From: Circinella umbellata
Lineage: Eukaryota; Mucoromycota; Mucoromycetes; Mucorales; Lichtheimiaceae
Direction: 5' to 3'
Length of the DNA: 64,000 nucleotides
NCBI GenBank assembly: GCA_025093555.1
Contig: JAIWNF010000002.1
Span: 682,001 to 746,000, forward strand
How positions within the stretch are numbered: position 1 is the first letter of the stretch; every line of letters starts with the position of its first letter. The notes below the pieces were generated by a model. The model had not been told where the DNA came from. It ran no database searches and saw only the letters and a list, made by a program, of their open reading frames with translations. A program made the position numbers and the translations under genes. This document shows, piece by piece, positions 30,883-42,678 of the stretch.

Positions 30883-31200
30883 TATGAAAATAATATTAAG
30901 ATAAAAAGATATATGATCATTATTTCTATTACAAGTAAGTTTTATATATATATGTTTTAGATGTGTATTTTCCTGTATTTGTAGATAATATTATATGATG
31001 TTAAATTGTGTATTATGTGATTGTGAATAAATAAATTATGTTTGATTGTTATATTTGTATATTGTATATAAAGTGTTATTGTGGTAGAATTATTATTTGT
31101 GTATTTAGAAAGCAACCGATGTAAGATTATTTTATTGTTTTTTACATATAGTTTATATTTTAATTATCTGAGATGAAGGATTGACGTGTGCCATACGACA
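30883..31200 (-). repeat. 5' LTR of the Ty3/gypsy element, part 2
   Basis: Resumes with the duplicated TATGAAAATAAT and runs to CCATACGACA, matching 20180-20497 throughout. Confidence 0.92.
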
Positions 31201-31271
31201 ATGGGGGTGGTTGGTTCATTGGTAGAAGCCAAAGTAAAAGTGGTGTTAGCAGTAATGCTGTTATTGTTCAT
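31201..31271 (-). pseudogene. Start of the opposed second ORF of the Harbinger element
   Basis: From the ATG at 31271 the minus strand reads MNNNSITANTTFTLASTNEP and is cut by the retroelement. Harbinger elements typically carry a second (Myb/SANT-like) gene besides the nuclease; position and orientation suggest this is its truncated N-terminus, but the fragment is too short to prove it. Confidence 0.35.
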
Positions 31272-31619
31272 TTTTATTAAAAGTGGAAAGCGATAATTTT
31301 TTTTACAAGCACTCAGACGCTCCTTGTAATTTTACAAGCTTTCTTAAAAATTTTACAAGCTTTGCATTTTGCAAGCTTTTTTACAAGGACCACTGCGAGC
31401 ATAAATTTGTAAAAAAGCTGGTAAACGGAGTTACAAGCTTTTTTTACAAGGACCGTTGCGAATGCTCTTAATCTTACAATAATCAGCTTAGAGACAGAGC
31501 ACTTTTTCTGATAAACAATCACTGTCAACAATAATGATTTTATCCTTTTTACTAGATTAAGATTATGAAAGTTAGTATGCATATTTTAACTTTTTTCTTT
31601 GTTTATCTTTTTATCATAC

Positions 31620-31789
31620 CTAGCCGGAATTAATTCTTCAAGCAACTGAGCTGCATGTTGAGACATACCAGGAATTTCAGGAATGAGAGTATTTTTAACT
31701 GTTTGAAGTTGTTCACTAGTAAGAGTATGTTTAATACTTCTTCTGATGAAGTAGGTGATATAAGATTTGTGATACTTGAAAGAAGTAGT
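31620..31789 (-). pseudogene. Isolated exon of an unknown gene
   Basis: A 170-nt open segment bounded by AG (TATAG) and GT (GTATGA) encoding TTSFKYHKSYITYFIRRSIK ... IPGMSQHAAQLLEELIPAR. Composition and intact splice signals suggest a true exon, cut off from its partners by the Harbinger element on one side and the palindromes on the other. It may belong with the partial gene at 33768-34606 or with gene B; I cannot decide. Confidence 0.4.
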
Positions 31790-31850
31790 CTATATAATAT
31801 CAAAATAATGTATTAAAGAAATTAGCATTTATGCGTTAAAGTTCCATATT

Positions 31851-32600
31851 GAGAGATAAACAATAATAATAAATATTTTTATGAACTGTAAACTTTTTAT
31901 AATCACTAGATTATCAAAAGTTAATATGTTCATTTATAACTATTTAAATATTGAAGAAAAATAAAATCAACTAAATTTTCTTTTCACACAATAACAACAT
32001 AAACAATAATAAATCCAAACATTAATATGTTTTCCTATTTATTATTTAAATATTAGCTATAAAAAGCATCTATTTGTAATACAAATTATGTTTTTAGAAT
32101 CTTAAATAAGATTCAGATAGCATAGCTCTCAAAAAAGAATAAAAATAAATTTATTTTTATCTTTTTACATAAAATTAATTTTATTATATATATTTTAAAA
32201 ACATGATAATTATCATAATTTTTTTTAAAAAAAAATAAAAAACAATTTTTGATATTATAAGAAATATCTAGAAGATTAAATATATATAAATAAACATAAT
32301 AGTTAATTAATTATTTTGTATGTTTTATTATATATATATATATTTTTCTTCTTAAAAAACCATAAAAATCATTGATTTTAGATGTTTTTTATAGATAATA
32401 TTTAAATAATAAATAGGAAAACACGTTAATATTTGGATTTATTATTGTTTATGTTGTCATTGTGTGAAAAGAAAATCTAGTTGATTTTATTTTTCTTTAA
32501 TATTTAAATAATTATAAATGAACATATTAATTTTTGATAATCTAGTGATTATAAAAATTTTATAGTTCATAAAAATATTTATTGTTATTGTTTATCTCTC
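31851..32600. repeat. Large AT-rich palindrome 1
   Basis: The sequence from GAGAGATAAACAATAATAAT at 31851 returns as its reverse complement ending TTATTGTTTATCTCTC at 32600. Arms of over 300 nt meet near 32225 with a few indels. No coding capacity. Confidence 0.8.
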
Positions 32601-32648
32601 TTATAGAATTAATAGGGAAGTCATATATAATTTCACCTATATTTATAA

Positions 32649-33567
32649 GGAGAATAAATACTAATTTAATGATTACAAAAAATTTATAGAATTTAAGAGT
32701 TCTATAATATTTTTATAGACAAATAGATTAATTATATGCTAAGAGATTAAAATCAAAATATAAAATATTTTTGATTTTCTTGGCATTGAAATATTAAAAT
32801 AATAAAAAATATCAAAATTTATAAAATTTTGGATATTTTGACATTTATAGAATTTATGGATTCTATGAAAACATCAATTTATAATATAAAGAAAAAGAAA
32901 AACAATTTGTTTTTATTTTTCACTATCACCTAAACTAATTTAATTAATTATATATATTAAAAAACAAATATTTATAATATAAATCTTGTTTTTCAGAAAT
33001 AAAAATATATAAAAATAAATAATAATTTAAATTCTAAATTATTTTGTTTATTTTGTAATCTATTTAATATTTCTATGGTTCAATTGAGCCTTAAAATAAT
33101 TTTTTTTTTATTTTTAGATTATCACATGAAAAATAATTATGATTATAATTATAATTTTCACGTGATGAAAATAAAGATTTAAAATAAAAGAATTCTTTTG
33201 GATGCATTGCATCAGAATCTTTAATAAAGATTCTAAAAACAAGAAAACGATTAATTTTATTTGTTTTTTAATATATATAATTAATTAAAATTAGTTTAGG
33301 TGGTAGTGAAAAATAAAAACAAATTGTTTTTCTTTTTCTTTATATTATAAATTGATGTTTTCATAAGCTCCATAAATTCTATAAATGTCAAAATATCCAA
33401 AATTTTATAAATTTTGATATTTTTTATTATTTTAATATTTCAAATAAAAATATTTGTATCTTGATTTTAATCTCTTAGCATATAATTATTTTATTTGTAT
33501 ATAAAATATTATAGAATTCTTAAATTCTATAAATTTTTTATAATCATTAAATAGATGTTTATTCTCT
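32649..33567. repeat. Large AT-rich palindrome 2
   Basis: Arms start GGAGAATAAATA at 32649 and end GTTTATTCTC at about 33567, with the axis near 33145 in TCACATGAAAA / TTTTCACGTGA. The AAGAGATTAAAATCAAAATA block recurs in the palindrome at 62424-62903, so these form one fold-back family. Confidence 0.8.
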
Positions 33568-33767
33568 ATTGACCTGTTCAACTCATACTTCGTACTCACA
33601 TCTGTATTGTTATTCCATCCATATTCCAACAAAATATTATGTGCAGCTTAAGCAAGTAACCTATTAGCTATTGATCCTTTATTTGTGCTCATTTGGGTAA
33701 GAAATTCGTGCTCATTCATGTTTAATTCATGACTGCTAGACTATTAATTAAAGGGGTTTGATATATG

Positions 33768-34606
33768 TTAGAACATAAACTCGAAATCATTGCCAACTAG
33801 GCAAGGTTTTTTTTTGTGTGGATTTCTTACATAACGTAAAAATAATTGTATCAATCGGTCTCCAGCATTAATTTCTGGAAATACACTATCATCTTTTTTT
33901 GGTTCTTCGGGTATAGTTTGTTCTACATTTGTGGGAGCTTGGTGTCGATTAGTATTAGCGAAAGTGGTGATTACAGACGAGGCCGCTTGTGGTATTGATG
34001 CTTCCAAAACGTTTAAAGCTTGGATTGTACTAGTTTGAGAAGCTGATCGCTAAAGTAAAAAATAAAATAAAAAGTTATAGTATGGTTAACATAAAGAAAT
34101 TATAACATAATAAACTAGTAAAATCTTGAACTTACTAATCGTGCTAGTTCAGTGTAGTTGGCAGTCCATGCTTGTTTTTGATACTTTATAGGTCTACGTG
34201 ATCACAGAAACTAAAGTTTAATAACTATCCTGTCTTCTTTTATGAATAAAAATAAAGAAAAAGAACCTACTTTAACTGTAATTTAGGTCTTAAATTTTGT
34301 AATTTCATTACAAATGATGAACGCCATAATATGTAATAAGAATCAGTAGACATGGCAGTAGTGTATATTGAATATTCTGTTAGTTTTTCATGATATTTGT
34401 TAATAAATCCTTCAAAAGCTGGCATTCTGTTTCTAACAATGTAATCATTCAAATCTAAGGGGAGGGGTAAATAAAATAAGTAATATGAATAAAAAAAAAG
34501 AGAAAGTTGAGTTTTACCTGTTGAGTCTAAGAACACTGCAGTTACCATGATTACAAAATGAGTGTTGGGAGACAAGTTGATATCTTTTAGATATTCAACT
34601 AAGTCT
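33768..34606 (-). CDS. Unknown protein, 5'-incomplete (gene C)
   Basis: Four exons with good splice sites: about 34606-34518, 34454-34271, 34193-34136 and 34049-33768. The protein reads LVEYLKDINLSPNTHFVIMV ... DLNDYIVRNRMPAFEGFI ... STDSYYILWRSSFVMKLQNL ... PIKYQKQAWTANYTELARL and ends in a Thr/Pro-rich, disordered tail FEFMF. An acceptor-like AG precedes the first exon, so at least one upstream exon is missing or not found. I do not recognise the family. The exons are open and splice-competent, so it may be live, but the neighbourhood is full of decayed genes. Confidence 0.45.
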
Positions 34607-35486
34607 TAATAACAACTTACTAGTTGTTTAGGGTTTATTACATAAAGTCCAGAACACCTTCAAAAAAATCTTTGATATTTTCTTAGACACCTTCTTTTCA
34701 CTAGGAATAAGATAATCGATTCAATTTCTAGAGATCGAGATAATTAAAATTTATTATTTTATTAAACTTTTATTTATAGATTTTTTAATTACATTAAAAA
34801 TTTTATATCATAATATATCCAATTAATCTCTATATAAGATTTCAGATGGGAGAACAGTACCTAACGAAATTAATGCGTGATATCATTGCTATATTATTAT
34901 TAATTATATACAAATAACAAATGAAGCTGTTACCACCAGTAATTGCTTACATTTTACATGATGGAATATCCATCCCGGATTTTTTAATAGCTTTTCATCC
35001 CACGTTATTTGATTCTGCGCCAAAATATCCTCAACCTTGTCTTTATCTTCTTCATCAACAACAAAAAGCGCATCTCATAGCTTTCTTGAAAAATCATTTG
35101 CAAGACTGTGTCTTCAAGGTACTTTGATTTGATCCATTGGATGAAAAATTATCCTCAAGTACTCTTGAGCGAATGGGTTCTCCAGATAGTAACTATTCAG
35201 GAAGAGAGGAAAATTGTTGATTTCCAATTTCCCTACTTTCCTCCTCTATTTGTGATGCTCTTGGATTTTGATTATGAGATGCCAGTTCGTTATTCTGGAG
35301 AATCGAAGTAATATTATCATTACTGTTGTAATCATCATCTGGTGGTATAACATTATCGTTATTATTAGTTTGCTCACTTTCGAACACTTCTAGTTGAAGT
35401 ATATTTAAGCGAGTTAGCATAAAAATAAGCATAAAAATGTGTCAATTAATTATACAACACACACCTGCTGTAGATATATCAATATT

Positions 35487-38257
35487 TTATTGCTCACTGC
35501 TGCCAGTTTCATCAGCAACGTTTTGACTGTTGCTTTGGATTTCAACAGGATATGATGTATATATATCACATAATCTAGTGACTATTTCAAAAGGAACTTG
35601 ACCATATTCAGAAAGAGATTTACCATCCCTATCCACTGCATTTGGTATCAAAACCTGTTTTATGGTGATTATAACTTGAGCCTTTGTTAACTTTTAATTA
35701 CTGAATTTATCACGCTGACAGCTGATTTCTCCATAAGCAGCGGCCTGAACCATAGACCAAGGATGATAAGATATAGATGTACCTATTCAAGTGAGTGAAT
35801 ATATATTAGAATAGAACTAATATAAAGTATACCAACTTTGATATAAGCTTATATATTACAATGCTATATATACCTTCATTTACTGGTCTCAATATACGCT
35901 TTCCTATTACTTCATTCCGTTTTAATTTGTGATAAATTTGTAGACCAGCCCAAGCATCCAATGCAGCATATTCCTTTTGCGTGTCTGATAATTCCATAGC
36001 ATTCAAATCACTGAGTCGAACATTACTATCTTTTGGTAAAAACTGTTTCAAAACCCAGGCGCAAATTTCAAATAAGCTTATTCTTTGAGTATTAATTGCT
36101 CCTTGTTCTTTGCAAAATCTTGCAATATCATATCCCCCAACACAAGTAACCAGAAACATGTGCAAAGTCGCGCTCGATCTTATTCAAATCACCTTATATA
36201 GCACGTCCAATTTTGATAATATTTGAATTTGATAAAGCATCTATCAATAGTTGAGGTAGCACATCCAAATCGTGAACATAATAAATATCAAAAATACTGT
36301 TGTAGGTAATTTGTATTGTAGCAAGCTTTCCCAGTGCATGAGTGGTAGGGTCGGTGGGCCATTCACAATCAAAACCAACTACTATATGTTTGGACTGTGT
36401 GGGTTTTGAAGTTCTGAAGGTGGGTACTTTGGTGAGATTAAGCAATTCTTTAGCGGCAAAAGCTATTTTATCAGCTTCGTTTATACAACGAATTCTACAC
36501 TGTTTCCAGGGATTGTCTACTTTGGATACTGGCTATGATCCACGACTTTACCCAGTTCAGGGTTTTTTACAGGTTGGAGAGCTTCATTTAATGAAGGAAA
36601 AACGTCTTCCAAAATGTTTTTGTCACCTCTTACATTATCTGTAAAAAACAATTTCTGGTTGACCATAACCATAGAAATTGAGTGAGCGTCGTACAGCATT
36701 GAAAACATATTTCAAATGGAAAAGTGATTTTGTTGGCACAAGAAATTGCAATCGTACTTCTTCATATTCGTTAAGAATGGTATATAATGCTGTAAACATT
36801 GGTGCACCATCAACTTTTCCAATCAGTTTAATGATTCTGAAGGAATGATCGCCCTTAAGATACTTTGCGTCAAGAACCATCATTTGTTTGTCAAGTAAAT
36901 GTCGAATTTCTTCGGTGTAGCTGATGTAAAAAGAACGAAAATACTGGGGTGAAGGTATATATCCATCATATCTATTTTTATCGTTGAAATAAGAGAAAGA
37001 ATGTAATACATTGCTGTTATTTGAGATAAATTATTGATCAATTGTTAGATTCTCAATTCGAAATACTGCTGCATTAAGATACTGGAATTCTGATCTGGCA
37101 TGTTAAAGCATGTTAAAGCTTGTGAAGTTCACGTAGTATTTTTTAAAATCGTTTTGGAACAACTGAATTTTGCATACAAGGTCACAAAAGATCACCGACT
37201 GTTTTCGATACTTCACTTCTATGTGTCATATATCCAGGATACTGGCACTGGAGAAACTTGGGGAGTTGGCGAAAAATATTTTCATTGTTGGGCAACTGAC
37301 GTAAATGAACACTTTTCATTTTTGCAATCATAGCGTGACGCCATAATATACAAACAACTTGAATTAAATAAAAACAGTTAATAAAAGGCATAATATAACA
37401 AAACAAACTTCTTTGCATTGTTATGTGAAATTTTAGAACGCTTACATACGTACTCAGTAATGTCCACTACTCGACTTGGTTTATCTGTATATCCTTTTGA
37501 CTTGAGATCAGAATTACACGTAGGGCATTTCAAAGTTCTTCCAAGTTTCTCAAGTAGTAAATGAGGAAGCCAAAGAAAAATACGTGGATAATAAAGACCA
37601 TTTGGATTCAGATCATCAAGTAAAGCAAAGTACGTATGGATTTTCTGGTCGTACCCAAAACGTTCCCCTACTGTATTCTGCTGGATTTTTCTCACTAACA
37701 ATGCGTCTTTGGACATCAGAGAGATATTTTTGGAATTACACCAGCTATTTGTGTCGCGTTATCATTTGATGTGTTGTTTGATTCATTTATATTTTCTTCT
37801 GTAGTATTACGTATTTGGATATTGATGGTGGGCTGCTTGGGATGTAGTGTCAATGATATCTTCTGTGCCTTCTTGTCTATTGATATCCTCGCCTTCATCT
37901 TCATTACTACAATTATTCTCATCAAGAATATCATCTTCATCAGATACATTACATTGATCTTCTTCGGCTGAAGGAACCATGGCGTCAAAAAAAAAATAAC
38001 CAAGCGGTAGGTACATTATCATCCTCCGCTAATAATGATGTTGGTTCTTCCTGTACAGGCGTTGCTGTACTATTCATAGATGAGCTTCATGATAATGGAT
38101 TATTATTCTCATTATTATTGACAGTCGTGTTAACAGAGGTAAATGATATTTTTTTTTGTTTGCTATCCACTTTTTTAGGACGTCCAGCGTTGTCGCCTTG
38201 AGCATTCTTTTGACCGGAAGGTCGACCTCTTTTTTCGTAGTTGAAATTTCCCTCCAT
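35487..38257 (-). pseudogene. Decayed DDE-like / DEDDy 3'-5' exonuclease fusion gene
   Basis: From MEGNFNYEKRGRPSGQKN (ATG at 38257) the segments run: basic/acidic disordered part; YLSDVQRRIVSEKNPAEYSR and WLPHLLLEKLGRTLKCPTCN, a Cys-containing region found ahead of exonuclease domains in fungal proteins; QLPKFLQCQYPGYMTHRSEV; a region with SFRIIKLIGKVDGAPMFTAL and TDNVRGDK resembling an RNase H-fold transposase core; then a 3'-5' exonuclease with VVGFDCEWP (Asp, Glu), a middle VGGYDIARF and the YAALDAWAG (Tyr, Asp) motif of DEDDy enzymes. Frames break at about 37990, 37840, 37725 and 37640 (a 4-nt GTAC excess) and again near 37180. The exonuclease exons (36445-36194, 36165-35870) are open. 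It ends at the TAA at 35487. Confidence 0.65.
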
Positions 38258-38982
38258 TGTGAAAAAAAAAAAACAAAATTATTCAATGCACTTGAATATG
38301 GTTTAATGTAGTTGAATGTAGATGAATGGAGTTAAATGGCGTGAACAAAATAGCGGTGGGAAAGATGAAACACTTGGAACAAAAGATATTTTATAATGCG
38401 TAATGCAGGCAACCACAACCTTTTCACTCTCTAATACCAAGTATAGGCTCCAGGCATAGCAACTGATTTTTATTTTATCAACTTCTTCTCTGATTCGCTT
38501 CTACGGTATCCGCACCCCACTTTGGTACCAGGGCCAAAAATTCGGGGCCGTCAATAAATTCATAACTTTTTGAATCTTAAAAAAAACCCTTCATTATATG
38601 CGTTGGGCTTTTTTTAACTTCATACAAGAAAATACATTTTTATCCCTTCAAAAGAACGTAAATCAGTTTGATTAAATAACTTGTACGTACACATTTACAA
38701 ATATAAATAAGTATAAACTTTAAAACCACCGTTAACCAATACTATTGTTATATATTTTTAATTTATATGATATATATATTCAAAGGGGTGAAAGAGAAAA
38801 AGAAAGGGATGAAAAAAGAAAAAAGATGAAGAGTACGTAAAAGTGGGAGAGTGGAGAGAAGATGTACATAATAAAAGTATCTTTTCAAACCCTCCATATT
38901 ACCACTTTATATTACTCTGCAAATATAAATGTACATTTTTATTATTATTACTATATCTATCCTACTACAATGATAATATTAT
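38258..38982. other. Gene-free stretch downstream of fimbrin
   Basis: About 700 nt, no exon seen. A GC-richer patch near 38520-38550 (GGGGCCGTCAATAAATTC) stands out but could not be assigned. Confidence 0.4.
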
Positions 38983-41657
38983 TTATACTCCTTGAGATCG
39001 TGCGACACACATGAGGGAACCAATAAATGTCAAGTTCTATAATAAAATATAAAATATAAATATTTAGTATATCGTTTGATATTTCGAAACTTTTTTTTTC
39101 TTAATATCCAAAACTTACCATCTTACTTCGAACTTCAACCTATTTTAAAAAAATAATATAAAAAGATTAGATTTTTTAATTCAAAATTACTATCAAAAAA
39201 AAAAAAAGACTTACAATATCTTCTGGTACTAAGAAAATAGTAGCACCTAATTTACGTGCAATAGAAATAGCTAATTTTGCATTAAGGAATGCATCGTCAT
39301 CTATTTATTTGTTTTTTTGATAGTAGAATATGATTAGAATAACAATAATTTTTATAACCATCCTACCATAAAAAAAAAGTAACTTTACCAGTTCTGCCAG
39401 GTGTAACAAGAGAATAATCAACATAACCAGGCTTAAGACCATTAAGAACATCAAGGAAAAAGACACCAGTACGTAATGAACTATCACGGAAAGATTGCAT
39501 ACGACTTGTCTTACCACCCTTTTGTGCCATTTCATTAGCCCAACGAACCATATCTTGATCTGTGACAGATCTACCACCTTTATTAAGTGATTGTAAAGTA
39601 TGCACAATATTTTCACGCATCAATTGCCAAACCAAACCCAATGTCAAGGTCTTGGTACCATCAACAATATCAGCACCTTGAATACCGACCAATGAGAATC
39701 GTCGTTCTTGACCCAAATGAACAGCATAATTGGCATTTTCAATTGCCTTAAATCGAGACAAAGGTTGCTTTTTGCCTACCATACGCCAATTGACGATACC
39801 AGGTACTATCTTATCAAAAGCTTGTAAAAGAACAAGACCATCCTTAAGATCTTCAAACAAGTTGTAAACGCCAGGTTCAACATTCAAAGAGTTCAACCAC
39901 AAGGTGAACATACGAGCTTCACGTTCACCTTCAGCATCAAAAGGTTCAATTTCAGGTGCTTCTTCTTCAGTCAAGGGATCAAGACCAGGATGGGTATTGA
40001 AAAGATGAGCAACAAAAGCCAAGTTAAGCTTGGGATTACCAGCAACCAAGGCAGTAGGTGTCAAATATTTACGACATTGAATGGCTTCAGCATTATCAAG
40101 AACCATTTCAGCACGACGTAACACATCTCGTTCTTGTAATGGAGCACGAGAACAAATTTCAGGTTTCAATTGGTTTAACAAAATAGTATAGTTTTCACCA
40201 TCACAAACATCCTTACTAAAGTTCTTGACCCTATCCAACCAAAAAAAAACCCCATCAAAGTCCCATATTAGCATACATATATACACATACACACACACAA
40301 TAATATATATAATTTACCTTCGATCCCAATTAGCAGCTTTCAAATGATAATTGAACCAACGAAGCAAAATCTGATCAGGTGGAAGTTTCAAGAATTCATC
40401 CAATGTTTCATCTTCTTCAAGTAATCGATATAATTCAGGATGTAACTTGATATCAATTTTACTAAGCAAACCACGTTTGATAATTTGCCAAATTAAACCA
40501 AGAATCAAATGTTCACGAGCTTCAATGATATCTTGTGGACCAATATTAACAACAGAGCAACCAATAGCCTTGGCAGAATTGATGACAATATTATTATTTT
40601 CAACCATTTGGAAATTGTTGATTTTTTTGGATACGTTCAATACACGTTCATCGATTGTATCTGGTACAGCATCATTAATGAGTTTGGAAAGGATTAAACC
40701 ATCTATATAAATATATATATATATAATCATCATATTAGTATTGTTATTATTAGTCAATTTTTTTCATCCTTTTAGTGGGTTAATCATTTATATTCTTTGA
40801 ATAATTAACATACCTCTACATTCATCAAACAATTGCATTGTATTAGTTGGGATTGGGAGACGATGTCCAATATGAGCATCACCAGCCATTACGCTATTGA
40901 TATGACGGGTAAATTCGGTCCGTTCATCTTCATTAATTGTATGAGTTGTACCAGCATTTGTACCATGAACTTTAATTTTATGTTGTTGAACATTAAAAGC
41001 ATTCTTATTACGACCTTCTTTAAGACGTGCTGCAAGCTAATAAATGTTTATGATCAAGAAACGAACAAGTTTAATATTTTCACTTTTTTCTTATTATGAT
41101 GTTATTTCCTAAAATCCAAAATAACTACTATTCCCTCTTCTTCCTCCTCCCCCTAATTTTATCCTCATATGCATTAATAATATCCCCCTTTTTTCCTTTC
41201 CCTCTATTATTTCACGCACAGACCTTTTTCCTTTTCTCGAGTTATAAATGAATATTAATATTTAATATATAGATATTTATACATACATCAACAAATTCTT
41301 CAGCGTCAATTTTACTAGTAGCACTTGTACTAACGTCCTTCAAAGTTGCACGAATTTCATCATAACTATCACTATATCCAGTATCTTGACATGCCTTTTG
41401 AATTTCACGTTGGTCTAAATAGCCATCACCGTCTAAATCACAAGCACTATATAAAATAATAAAAATAATAATATGTTAGTTTTGATAAAGAAACGCGTTT
41501 ATATATATATATATATATATCTCCGCAAGGAAAACGTTCATCGTAGTTCGTTTTGGTTAATTGAAACCTACTTGAATTGGTCAATAAGTGCATTAATATC
41601 ATTCACTTGTAATGAAGGATATCTTTTTTGAAGAGTAAATGCGTTAAGTGTTGCCAT
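38983..41657 (-). CDS. SAC6: Fimbrin (plastin), actin-bundling protein
   Basis: Cross-links actin filaments in patches and rings. Eight exons: 41657-41572, 41446-41287, 41036-40814, 40702-40318, 40230-39389, 39300-39215, 39139-39119 and 39036-38983, 618 residues, typical for the family. The N-terminal EF-hand pair includes one canonical loop (ACDLDGDGYLDQREI); then come two actin-binding domains, each of two calponin-homology repeats, with DGLILSKLINDAVPDTIDER, IWQIIKRGLL, DGLVLLQAFDKIVPGIVNWR, LTLGLVWQLMRENI and the final IFLVPEDIVEVRSKM. The penultimate coding exon is only 21 nt. The gene lies in a transposon-poor block. Identification is firm. Confidence 0.95.
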
Positions 41658-42678
41658 TATTAATTTCTTTTTTAGTTAAAAAAAAAAGAAAAGAAAAGAA
41701 AAGAAGTTGGGAGAGAGAATAAGAACCAAAGAAAACCCAAATGGTTTCAGCTGATTAGTTGCAACCCCGCTTTTGGGGAGACTTGAAAGCGTAGTAAAAA
41801 AAAGAGTTAATCCCATCGCTTTTTTTTCATTTTTATGCCAAGATTCATTTTGAGTCTTTCATGTCGGAGCTGCATGCTTGAATATAAAATGAACCAAAAA
41901 AAAAAAATCACTATGGAAACTTCTTTATTGTCTTGGCGATACAAAGAGGGGAGAACATTAGAAGAAGTTGGTTGATTCCAAACAAAAAAAGAAACGTGTT
42001 ACACAAAAAAAGAAAGGAAAAATTACTTTGAAATATGTATGACATTAGATTTATTTAATGAAGATCATAAAAATATATTTACTAGTCTAAAATAGTCAAT
42101 TTTTGAAAAAAAAAAAAAAAAGGTGGTTACATGAAAACGGTTGTTACTTGGCAAATAACTTATTTCCAATGCAAATCATTAAAAAAAAAGAACATGATAG
42201 ATAAATATATGTAATATATATGCCAAGAAGTTTTTCTCTGCGGATGATCTTATTGTTATTTTGTTTTATTGTACTACAAACACAATTATGCATGGTGCTT
42301 TTTTATTTATTAAAAAAAGACTTTTTATTGTGAGGAAACGTTTTAAATTATTATCAAACCACAGTTTATCGAAAAAGATTGAAGGAAAAAAACAAAATAT
42401 GAAATAGTTATATTATGCTTGGGATAACTTTTTTAATAATGTATATATAAATATCATATAGTGTTTATCTACAATATATGTTGAAAGGGGTAGCCATCAA
42501 CATAACTGAGGTAAGAAAAGAAAATAATAATAATAATTATAATAATAATAATAATAATAAAATAACCACCTTTTTCTTTTATATGGATTATTCGATATGA
42601 GTCGTACATTTTCTATCAATAATAATAAGAAGAATTGAATTATATATTTTTTCATTTGCGTGTATGTGTCTATGTTTC
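41658..42678. other. Intergenic stretch, fimbrin promoter side
   Basis: About 1 kb. A GAAAA repeat (about 41682-41704) precedes the fimbrin start; there are long A runs and an AAT repeat near 42526-42560. No gene seen. Confidence 0.4.

Larger units (their letters stand above)
20082..31200 (-). mobile_element. Ty3/gypsy chromovirus-type LTR retrotransposon, 5' LTR split by a LINE
   Basis: Two LTRs (20082-20497, and 25521-25630 joined to 30883-31200) with TG...CA ends, a 5-bp target duplication ATGGG (20077-20081, 31201-31205), a purine-rich tract next to the 3' LTR and one long gag-pol ORF ending in a chromodomain. Without the LINE the element is about 5.9 kb. The LTR copies look nearly identical where they overlap, implying a young insertion. 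It sits inside the truncated Harbinger element. Confidence 0.92.
19396..31467 (+). mobile_element. PIF/Harbinger element, internally deleted and interrupted
   Basis: Terminal inverted repeats GAGCAYTCGCARCGGTCC plus TTGTAAAAAAAGCTTGTAA at both ends, flanked by a 3-bp TTA duplication (19393-19395 and 31468-31470), the hallmark of PIF/Harbinger. Further copies of the CTTGTAAA motif lie inside both ends. Without the retroelement it is only about 0.95 kb: a truncated transposase at the left and the start of a second, opposed ORF at the right. It is therefore a deletion derivative that could move only with help from another element. Confidence 0.85.

Noticed and set aside
34921..35311. Plus-strand ORFs MKLLPPVIAYILHDGISIPD and the overlapping MSSRYFDLIHWMK
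   Set aside because: The first has an ATG and plausible composition, but no continuation with clear splice sites and no recognised family; the stretch also overlaps a minus-strand Asn/Asp-rich ORF (35193-35432). Neither strand can be preferred.
35193..35432. Minus-strand acidic ORF ending REIGNQQFSSLPE
   Set aside because: It could be a last exon of an unseen gene (an AG lies just before its conserved-looking part), but it is low-complexity and downstream of the stop of the exonuclease pseudogene.
40447..40710. Plus-strand ORF MISILLSKPRLIICQIKPRI
   Set aside because: Antisense to fimbrin exon 4, whose frame is firmly supported.
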